A DNA stretch of 16,557 nt from Spirogloea muscicola (lineage: Eukaryota; Streptophyta; Zygnematophyceae; Spirogloeales; Spirogloeaceae). The position numbers and the translations under genes are program-made. The notes beneath the pieces are model-generated. The model saw only the letters and a list, made by a program, of their open reading frames with translations. It was not told the DNA's origin and made no database searches. Position 1 is the stretch's first letter, and the number at the start of each line of letters is the position of its first letter. The stretch lies in NCBI GenBank assembly GCA_009602725.1, contig WELB01000161.1, forward strand, positions 111,951 to 128,507. The letters are read 5' to 3'. Of the stretch, positions 8,140-16,557 are shown piece by piece.

Positions 8140-9083
8140 ATGTTCGTGAATCATGGGTGTAAGGTACCCTGACAACCTCAAGAGCACACTCCACATTCTC
8201 TGCAGCTGGGGCCACATAAGCTCCAGCTATCTGGAGGCCTGGTCGTAGTGTACTGATTTAGGTATTCTTGTATGTTGCAGATTAAGCTAGGGTTCATTGA
8301 GCCTCCTAACCTTGCTACTTAGAAGCTGTGCAGAGGCTGGCGGTATGCAACTGCTAACTGCCTTGCAAGTAGCTGGGCTAACCCTTTGCTCATTGGAGAC
8401 TCTTGATCCACTACACTTGCATGCCTAACGAGCTTAATGAAGTTGCGCGCCATGCATTCGCCTTGCATCTTTGGTGCATATGGTGGTCATCCTGCAGGTT
8501 CAACAGATAGAGCCACTAAAAAGCTCTGGAGAGTAGCTTGTAAAGGTCAGCGTGGTTTATATACTTTTGGCATCCCCAGTAGTTGGGCTTTGGAAATGAT
8601 GTCACAAAGCACCTCTAAGAAAACCGGTCAGCTTGATATAGTAGGGCGCTGTTATGTGGCTGCTGTGATGCTGAGGTGTTCAGTCATCATCAGCACACCT
8701 TCTTGCATGAATGGATCTGCAACAAAGGAGAGCATTCGTATGATTAGGAGGCACCATCATATATATAACCTCAGTACAGAAATTGGACCACTGACGTGCC
8801 ACCCTAAACGAGCATGGCCTTCTGACTGTCTGCATTAATCAAGTCATCTGTGTACAAAAGGCTTTCCTATCTATAGAAGGTTTGACTGCAGCCCACATTG
8901 CATTCAACCGACAAGCTCTTAACAAACGACTGACTGCAGTCCCTTGCAAAAGACATATCATGCGCGGGGAACACGAGAGGTAATATAAGACGAGACATCC
9001 ATGGGACTTACTTCCTCTTTAGTCATTTGCATGTCACATTTGTGACGACACATTTGTCCTCAGAGTCTGTACAGGGCGGCAGT
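8140..9083. other. Tail-to-tail spacer between MAX2 and DCAF1
   Basis: 944 bp of relatively AT-rich sequence that must contain both 3' untranslated regions. An ATG-initiated open frame of 133 codons (8437-8838, +) runs through it, but its composition is not protein-like and I recognise nothing in it, so it is not called. A TGTAA pentamer at 8158-8162 is too close to the MAX2 stop to be a convincing polyadenylation signal. A short direct repeat GACTGCAG occurs at about 8884 and 8933. Confidence 0.5.
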
Positions 9084-9479
9084 CTATCTAAACCCATTGA
9101 GGAGCCGGTCGAGCCCGGGCTCGTAGTCCTCGCTAGATGGGTACCCCGACGACTCGTCGTCGTCCAAGTCCTGGCTGTCATCCTCGCTGTCGTCGTCTTC
9201 CTCCGACAGCATGCCCATCAGGTCCAGCTCCATGCGGCGGCTCTCGTTCTCCTCCAGCAGCCCACTGTCCTCGTCGCTGTCGCCCATCAGTATGCCCTCT
9301 GCGCCGTCCTCGTGCTCGTCCCCCTCGGCCACGCCGTCCCCGTCCACGCCCAGCTCGACCTCGACGGGCCCCCCCTCCAAGCCATCGTCATCATCATCCT
9401 CCTCCTCGTCATCATCATCCTCATCTTCGTCATCCTCCGTCTCGCCTCCATCGTCGGGGTCAGAGTCATCGTCCGTGGG
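9084..9479 (-). repeat. Acidic low-complexity tail of DCAF1 (GAC/GAG/GAT-rich)
   Basis: The last 131 residues of DCAF1, after Gly-Arg-Arg-Arg-Pro-Thr-Asp-Asp-Asp-Ser-Asp-Pro-Asp-Asp, are dominated by Asp and Glu. On the plus strand this appears as runs of TCATCATCATCC type (densest at 9386-9440), which create Ser-rich shadow frames. An acidic C-terminus is a known trait of DCAF1 and is thought to be an unstructured, autoregulatory or contact segment. Confidence 0.85.
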
Positions 9480-12400
9480 CCGCCGCCTCCCCACCTCAAA
9501 CAAGCGGGCGAATGAGTCCATCTCTTCCTGCTCATCCATAGCAACAACCGCAATGTAGGAGTCTGTGGGCTCCACCGCAAGGTCCAGCACGCAACGATCC
9601 ACAGACGTGACTGCGATGTCCGAGTAGTCCACGGCGTCCAGCGTCCGGAAGGAGGAGTAGAGGGGGTGCTTCTTCCGCCGAGACACAAGCGCCGACAGGA
9701 TGTCGTCGTGGGTCCTCCTCAATGTGGCATAGATGACGTCCCCTGTGGCGTTGAAGCTGATTGTCGTCTGGTCCAGCGATGGGACGCTACGCAGGAGCTT
9801 GAAGGCCCGGAGGTCCCACACCTCAGAGTTGAGAATCACCTGACAGGCAAGCCTTTTCTCAGTGCCACTGCCATACTTCGGACAAGTGCAGACGACGAAA
9901 CTGCTGTGTTGCTGCCAGAGACGAAGACGAGAAAGCGAAACAGTGAAGGAAGTAGCAGAGGGAGGAAGTAGCAACCGCCACCGACCTCATTGCCGCTGGG
10001 ATGGAAGCCGCCACCACCATAATCGGTGAACTGGTCGAAGCGGTGGAGGGCCCTGGGCACCCGGTGGTCCCACAGGATGCCATTCCAGAGGAGGAGCGAC
10101 TCGGCATGCCCAAAATGCACGCTCGATAGGCCGTGGCTGGCACGCCCCCCTGTAGCAGCGGGGTTGGGCGACGGCCCGTCCCGGTCCTTGAGGCTCTGCT
10201 GCAGCCGGCCAGTCTGCACGTCGTAGATCAGGACTTCCTGCTCGTGCGCTTCGGCCATGACGGTCGCGACACGCATTGCGCTCGGACTCAGCTTCCCAGC
10301 CTTCACGTCCTCCAGCTCGAGCAGCGGCTGGCCTGCTAGGTCGGCCGCGTCCCACAGCTTCACAGCGTTGACTGTGGACGAGAGGAGGAGCTGCGCAGAG
10401 CCGTCGGCTGACGGCGCGCTCTGGAGCGACATGATGGGGCTCCCATGGGCGCTGCGCTGCTCCACCACCTCGCCACCGCCGGTGCGAAACACCCACAGCT
10501 CGCCGTTGTGGGACCCCGCCGCCAGCCGGCTTGCGTCGCCCACAAATGCTGCGCACGTCAGCAGCGCCGAGTCGTCGCGGCACGTCCGCCACGGCCGGAA
10601 CCGCGCATACACAAAGTGGCGGTCGTGCCGCTTGCCCCATGGCCCTCCGTAGGGCGGGTTGCGCTGCCGTGCGGCGAGCCGCGAAGCGGTGTTGAGTGGC
10701 GCGTCCAGAGCCCGGCGCGGCAGCGGGCACTCATGCGGGTGGAGGAGCGAGAGCGGTGGCAGCGCCGTCACTGGCGACGGGCACTGCCGGTGCTGCTGCT
10801 TCAGGTACTGCAGTATGATGCCGTCCAGACTCGCGTGCGCTGCCGCTGGTGGCTTGAGCAGCAGCAGCGTGTCCTCCCGGCCGTCCTCGGCCACAGCGCC
10901 GGCGCCGGCGCCGAGGGCCGGGGAAGCGAAAAAGTGCGTGTTGTAGTAGGGGTATGGCAGCGCCGGCTCCAGCTGCTGGGACGAAGCCGGCGTGGGGAGG
11001 TTCCCGGCCTTGCCCGTGCGCGCTGCTGGCGGCGTCTGCTGCGCCCGCACCGCCGGTGCTGGCGCCTGGCCCAGGTTCAGCCTCTTGTTTGGAGGCGACT
11101 CGACGTCCAGCGCCGCACCCTCATGATCCGTCGACTTGCGCTTGCTCGTCTCTACCGGCGTGGCGTCCTTGCTGTGGGGGCTGTCCGGCGGCGGAGGCAG
11201 CCGGAGAGCCCCAGCTGGTGGAGTGCGAGGCCCGATCCTCGCCGACAGGGACCGGGAGAAGGGCAGCAGCTTCTTGCGGGAGCGCTCGTCCGGGGTCGCC
11301 CCCAGCTGACTTGGCCCGGCTGCGTCGCCGCCATCGACAGCAAAGCCCCGTATTGTCCGGCCCCTTGGCCACTCTGGTAGCTGCAGAGCTGCGCCAACCT
11401 TGCCCCCCGCAGCCGGACTGGCAGCCGCCGCTTGCATTGCTGCGGGCGCACCAGAAGGGGAAGCCGGGACAGCTCCATGGGCTGCCTGCTGGCTGCCCAA
11501 GGAGGACGGCAGCTCGGTCGCCGCGACCAAGGGCGCAATGCCGGCTTCATGCAGGAGTGTGGAGGCTGCAGATGGCAGCCCCGCCTTCAAGAGGTGCTCA
11601 TGGATCAGTTGTAGAAGCTCACTGCAACACCGGGCGCCACAGGTGAGGGGGGCAAACACAGATCAGATTGTCAACAGATTGGCAGTCACATCACGCGAAC
11701 GACAAGTCCTTGTACAACAGCTTGCTCTATTGTCTGAAGCAACAAAGAAGTACCTTGTATTATCAACATCCTTGCGCGAGTCATGATCAGGACTTATGCT
11801 TACAAGCTGTGACATGGCCTACACTTGAACGATTTTGAAAAGAATGACAAGTCTCGAACGCATGATGGGATTGCTGAAGGTGGCAGCTTACTGGGAGGAG
11901 TAGCTGATGGGAGTGGCTGCTGCAATGGCCGCCCGCTCGATCCTACGGAAGGTCGGCGCGGCAGCCTCGCTTGCTGCCGCCGTGCTTGCTCGCCCGGCAT
12001 TCGTAGTGATCTGGGCCGACCAATGCCAGTCGATTGGGAGCCACTGTCAGGCGCCTCTCCATCACATCCAATGGCCGCATGCAAGCAGCAACGTGCAGAA
12101 GACAAGACTGCTCGCGTCAAACGCTCACCGCGATGAGCTCCAAAGCAACATGTTGAAACTCGATGAGCCACTTGGCATGCTCCGCTCCACTCGCTCCCAG
12201 GTGCGTGCCCATCCTGACCTGGGCGCCCGCCCTGCCACCAGCCTCCCGCAGGAGCTCCGACAGCAGCCGGCCAACCTGCGACACGGCAGTAATGCCATGA
12301 GGAAACGATGAGGAACTGATCCACCTAAACTCCTACTGTTGGCTAAGACTAAATTGGTTAGGTAGAGGACTTGAGTCTGAGTTGCAGAATGAATGGCTTG

Positions 12401-15400
12401 TCAATTCAAGCATTCCGCCAGCTAAAGCTTAGGCTTTGTCACAGAACAATCTGTGAGTAACAATGCAGCAATGATCAAAGCTCACCTGGAGCTTTGTGAG
12501 GATGTGGGCAATTGCCTCGTCGCGGGCGAGGCCAAGGAGCACACGGCAGGCGAGTGCGCGCACGCAGTCAGCAGACTGAGGCGGCAGCGCAGCGCGCGGG
12601 TGCAGGAGGTGCAGCAAGATCTTGATGCCATTGCCAGAGCGCACGGCGTCTCGGGCCATGCGGTAACCCTGCTCCATGTACGCCGCCAGGCCGGGCCCGC
12701 CGCCGCCAGGGCCCAGCGAGATGCGGCGATCCCCTACAATCGCTGCTGCTGCGCTGCTGCCACTGCCACCACCGCCTGCGGCTGCTGCGCCTCCTCCAGC
12801 CCCGCCAGATCCTGCAGCTGCCACAGCACCTGCAACACCTGCAAGTGAATGATGTTCAAGATGCAGCATCAGCAGTTTTCTTCTTCTGTGATGCAATCAC
12901 AAAGCTGGCTGTCAGAGCCCCAGCGCAGCTGATTGCATCTGCATCTGCAAGCACATGAACGCACCAGCAGCAACTGTGCCAGTGGCTGCAGACGTGCCCG
13001 GTGGCAGCGGCGGCGGCACGTCGCCATTTTCCCGCTCAGCGGCACTGCCGTGTGGGCGGCTGCAGAGGGAGGGCGGCGGGCACGCGAGGTTGGCCAGCAC
13101 CAGCAGCGCCGCTTGGATCACCTGCGTGGGCCCCGCGTATTAAAATCACAAAAGAACGTCCATAGGCCATTGAGCGAGAGGTTGCGACGGGCTAAAACCT
13201 CAGTAACGAATGTTGAAAGCAGATGATATGCCTTCTCAAACTCTGTGACAGAATTTGTGACTGCATCTGACGCTGATTCTGAATTGTGAATCAAACCATC
13301 AACACGTGCAAAATCTGGAGACACATACTGTCATTGTTGTGAGAAGCTGGCTGTCACGCTTCCTGATCAGCCGGCCTGACCCACTAGCATTCCACCATGT
13401 AGAGCGAAGAGGGGTGCCGATTGCCAACATACCTCAGCGTCAACGTGGGCGGCGCCGGCAGCAGCATCCAGTACGACGGCCACCGCAGGGCGGCCATTGG
13501 AGAGCACGGCGGCAAGCAGCGCGCGGCGGGCATAGGGCATGAGGGTGGCAAGCTGCAGCACGCCAAGTGCATAGCCCGCGGTCTCATGAAGGTATCGCTC
13601 GCCAGGCGCCGCCTGCGTGAGCTCCAGCAGGACGAGGAGGCCGCCGAGGTCGAGCAGCCGCTCGAGCGGCAGCCAGCGGGCACGCACGAGTGCTGGCCCC
13701 AGCCGCCTGTCGCGGGCCAGTGACGCCAGTGCCGCTTCCACGGCATGCGTCGCGTCGAGAGGCTTGCCGTATTCGCCACGGGAGCCGCCGCTCACCCGGC
13801 CACTGCCGCCGCCGCCGCCGCCAGCGCGGCTGCCTCGCAGCGAGGCCTTGCCAGGGCGCAGCGAGTCCACAAGCTGCAGTAAGGAGACGCGGAAGTACTG
13901 GCGCAGCGCCAGGCAGGCGTTGTATGCGACCTGCTTGCCGGACGACGTCAGCAGCGCCTCCCCCCCTCCTCCCCCCCTCCCCTCTCCTTGAAGAACCGCT
14001 GGCCGGTATTCGAGCGTCGGCAGCGTCGCTGTCCAGCCATGGTTGGGGTCGTTAACAGCCCCTCCCGGGGCGCCGCCACCGTCCTCCACCACCGCCAGTG
14101 CTGCAGCAGGCCTCTCGTCGCCGCCGCCCCCACTGGGATGTCCACCAGAGCGCAGGATTGCTGCGGCACGCAGCAGGTTGAGCAGCCGTCGCAAGCCATC
14201 CTGAGCCTCGAACTCGTCGACGATGGCGCGGAAGGCGAAGGCTGCCGAGAAGAAGAGCGCGGCGTTCTTGCGCGCCTGATCCTGGGGGCATTCGAGCATC
14301 TCGAGCGCGAGCGCGACGAGCTCCGCCACCGTCGGCGGGGGCATTGCCACGACACGCTCCATCACGCCCTGCAAAGGCAGGGGCGCCAAGCACGCAGACC
14401 CACGAGAGGTGGCGTTGAGGAAGTACAGAGTCTGAAGCCGAGGAGCGACGAGCGCGGAGGTAAGCCATACTTAGGGAGGATGGGGGGAGCTGGAAGGAGG
14501 GAGGAGGAGGGAGGCTTGAAGGTGGCCGTCAAGCCATACCTGAAGCGAGGCAATGGCAAAGAGGCAGAGCGAGATGCCGGTGTATGTGTACGGCGAGCGC
14601 GGGACGCGCAGCAGCAGGCGCACGCCGCCGCGGTCGGCAAGGAGCGCCGCAAACTTGCGGTGCGCCGCGAGCGCGCACACGAGCTTGAGCACGTCGCCGC
14701 GCATGGCTGCCACAGCGCCTGCCGGTGCACCCGCCGGTGGCGGGCGCCCGCCACGCAGCAGCGCCAGGCACACCTCCACGCCGCGCTCATGCAGCACAGG
14801 TCCCAGCACCTCGAGGTACTCGCCCATCCCAGCGAGCGCCTGCACGCAGAAGCGGTCACGCAGCCACGCAAGGGCCTCCTGGCCTGTCGGCCACCCATCG
14901 AGGTCGCCATCTTCGTCGCCATCCATTCTGCCATCGCCGTCGCTATCGCCATCGCCGCGTTCGATTGACGATGGCTCCACCCTCTCGTTCACACTGCTCT
15001 CGTGCGGACCCTCGCCTGCTGGCCTGCCCTCTCTCCCCCCATTTGCCTCCTCTCTCTGCTTCTCCTCCACCTCCGCCTGGATGCGCTCCCTGCTCCAGAC
15101 CAAGCCGACCAAGCTGTTATGCATCCATATTGCAACCTCCGCGTTGCTGCACCCATCACAAACACCAGTGCATACTCTGCAAGGACGGCATGTGGATTGC
15201 CTTGATGGGGAAGTGAGCATACTGGCTGTGCCGGGACATCATGCCAGCGGTGACAACAAGGGACGCCGTCGCCTGCGCACGGCCCAGGACGTGCTCGTCG
15301 CCAAGGCCTTCGCTCAGAGCCTGCATGCAGCTCCAGGAAGGAGGGAGGTGAGAGGTCAAGCCACGGCACTCAAATACTTCAACGCTTTTCGTCTGGATCA

Positions 15401-16557
15401 TGGGCAGCCGCCGCGCCCAAGGGCGCACGCACCCGCCCCGCGGCGGCCTTGACAAAGTCGGCGGCGGCGTCGCCGGCAGCGGCGACAGCCTCCGGCGGCG
15501 CGCCAGCCTGCCGGGCCTCCGCTTCGGCGGCACGCACGGCTTCGCTCACGTGCAGCGACACGTCCACGCTGCCCACGACTGCCACCCGCAGGAGGACCCC
15601 CGCCTCCTCCCCCTCGCTCTTCCGCAGCTCTGTCTCCCCATCAGCGCTGCTCAGTGCTGCTTCCTGCCCGCTCATGGCTGCCGCCGCCCCACCTGCAGCT
15701 GTGGCCCCTGTGCCCGGCTGCAGCTTGAGTAGCGTCCCGGCGGCGTCCTGGCTCTGTGGGTCTGGCGTGGCCGCAGACACGGCGGGCTTCGCACCTGGCA
15801 CCCCCTCCCGGAGCTTGAGTACGCCGCTGCTGCCGTCACGTCTTCGCTCTGTCGGCTCAGGCACGCCGCTGCCACCGCCGCTGCCGCTGGCAGCAGCCCG
15901 CGCACCAGCGCCGTCCTCGCGCCGGTCCGGCAGCCGGCGAGTGCGGCTGACGTCGGCCTCGGTAACAGCACCGCCCCGCTGGGCCCCCGCCGCTGCAGCT
16001 CCTCGCACTCTGGCACGCCCGGTGCTGCTCGGCTCGCCTGTGTCCGCCCTCGCGCCGCCTCTCACTGAACCCTCCTCTTGACCCTCCGCAACTTTGGCCC
16101 CATTGCCACCTGCCAGAGCCGCCTCCGAGGAGCCGGGAGCGGCCGCCTCCTGTGCCGCTGGCTCGCTGGCGGCAGGGCCGGCGTCGTCGCCCAGCAAACG
16201 CAGCCGCAGGTGCCGCATGAGCTTGCTCACCATGCCGGTCTGCACGATGTCGTCCACCACATCCTCACTGTGTGCCCGGCCACCGACCCCCCGCCGATGC
16301 TCCCCGCCACGAATCAGCCCCGAGATGCTCATGCGACGGAGGCAATAAGTACGTCACAGCAGAGGAAGACGAGAGGGGGAGGGCCAGGAGAGCGGAGCGC
16401 CTCACCCGCCGAGCGCGACGGCGAGCAGGCCGGTGGCATACGTCTGCAGCATCTCCCGGCCTCGCCGGGCCTGGGGGGTGTCACCTCCGTCGGAGGACGA
16501 CGGAGGGGCGCACTCGCCCTGCCCGGCAGCCCACTGCTTGAGCTTCTCCAGCACCTC
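9084..16557 (-). CDS. DCAF1: DDB1- and CUL4-associated factor 1 (DCAF1), 5' end missing
   Basis: Eleven minus-strand exons: 16557-16406 (cut by the window), 16267-15433, 15320-15223, 15146-14540, 14368-13433, 13121-12965, 12838-12486, 12275-12129, 12010-11892, 11621-9986 and 9839-9084. They total 5796 nt, 1931 visible aa. DCAF1 is the substrate receptor of CUL4-DDB1 ubiquitin ligases and acts mainly in the nucleus. The N-terminal part has Lys-Leu-Met-Arg-His-Leu-Arg and an Ala/Glu helix (Val-Arg-Ala-Ala-Glu-Ala-Glu-Ala). A long armadillo-like region follows, with Glu-Val-Leu-Gly-Pro-Val-Leu-His-Glu and Cys-Pro-Gln-Asp-Gln-Ala-Arg-Lys-Asn. LisH spans about 1136-1165. A Pro/Ala-rich linker leads to the helix-loop-helix near 1400 (Tyr-Leu-Lys-Gln-Gln-His-Arg-Gln-Cys). 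The WD40 domain (about 1445-1795) has two WDxR DDB1-binding motifs (1652-1655, 1688-1691), then an acidic tail. The acceptors at 16268 (alternative 16328, adding 20 aa) and 15147 are the least certain. Missing: the start codon and an estimated 100-200 residues. Confidence 0.94.
12725..12838 (-). repeat. Gly/Ala/Ser low-complexity insert in DCAF1
   Basis: The 5' part of this exon encodes a run of Gly, Ala and Ser (for example Ala-Ala-Ala-Ala-Gly-Gly-Gly-Gly-Ser) just before the conserved Gly-Asp-Arg-Arg-Ile-Ser-Leu-Gly motif. In other plants, as I recall, this position is also a variable linker. The codons are GCA/GGC/GGT mixtures, so it is not a pure microsatellite. Confidence 0.7.
13962..13990 (-). 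repeat. G-rich (coding strand) tract within a DCAF1 exon
   Basis: On the plus strand this is a C-rich run with blocks of four to seven C separated by T or TCCT. The DCAF1 coding strand therefore carries several G-runs and could form a G-quadruplex. It encodes Gly-Glu-Gly-Arg-Gly-Gly-Gly-Gly-Gly-Glu in a variable loop just before the conserved Ser-Ser-Gly-Lys-Gln-Val-Ala-Tyr motif. Confidence 0.6.

Noticed and set aside
8554-8790. Weak resemblance of about 8554-8563 and 8760-8785 (TATATAACCTCAGTACAG) to the MITE ends
   Set aside because: The two segments would be in the wrong order for an intact element, and the match beyond the TA-rich ends is too loose to call by eye.
8437-8838. 133-codon ATG open frame in the MAX2-DCAF1 spacer
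   Set aside because: No recognisable domain, irregular composition and a position where both 3' untranslated regions are expected. Chance length is plausible in this composition.
9211-9558. Ser-rich plus-strand open frame over the DCAF1 tail
   Set aside because: It is the reverse complement of the GAC/GAG acidic codons and has no independent support.
10445-11380. Long plus-strand open frames opposite DCAF1 (10445-11380, 13988-14968, 14553-15452 and similar)
   Set aside because: They are antisense shadows in GC-rich coding sequence, Arg/Pro/Ala-rich without domains, while the minus strand encodes conserved DCAF1.
13118-13324. 68-codon minus-strand open frame inside the DCAF1 intron 13122-13432
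   Set aside because: The flanking exons join exactly in phase (Asp-Ala-Glu to Val-Ile-Gln) as in the family without it. It is intronic.

Overview
The window is nuclear DNA from a green-lineage (streptophyte) eukaryote. It holds three spliced genes whose exons join in phase into proteins typical of plants: a Golgi Qa-SNARE of the SYP31/SYP32 (syntaxin-5/Sed5) group, the F-box/LRR protein MAX2 (D3) of karrikin/strigolactone signalling, and DCAF1, a CUL4-DDB1 substrate receptor. MAX2 here has nine exons, whereas as I recall the angiosperm gene is a single exon. With short introns (about 75-310 bp), GC-rich exons and many CGG/GGC runs, this suggests a streptophyte alga or another non-seed lineage. 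The species cannot be named from the sequence alone.

Layout: 1-123 is a pure A homopolymer. 124-1856 (+) carries two or three possible exons of an unrecognised gene, separated by a 1 kb stretch with an inverted pair of hairpin-bearing repeats. 2061-3437 (-) is the complete SYP31/32 gene (4 exons, 319 aa). Its start codon falls on the only ambiguous base of the window (N at 3437), and one of its introns appears to be GC-AG. 3438-4500 is the head-to-head spacer between SYP31/32 and MAX2; it contains a 275 bp TA-flanked MITE, a TATA-like run and several upstream ORFs. 4501-8139 (+) is complete MAX2 (9 exons, 702 aa). 8140-9083 is the tail-to-tail spacer. 9084-16557 (-) is DCAF1, lacking only its 5' end (11 visible exons, 1931 aa visible).

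Functionally, MAX2 is the substrate-recognition subunit of an SCF (CUL1) ubiquitin ligase and DCAF1 that of a CRL4 ligase. Two cullin-ligase receptors therefore lie tail to tail, with a secretory-pathway SNARE divergent from MAX2. There is no evidence that they form one pathway. All exon boundaries were worked out by hand from reading frame, splice dinucleotides, phase and remembered family sequences; no alignment was run. I found no convincing unknown molecular system. The most unusual points are the multi-exon MAX2 gene, the repeat structures, and the unassigned gene at the left edge.
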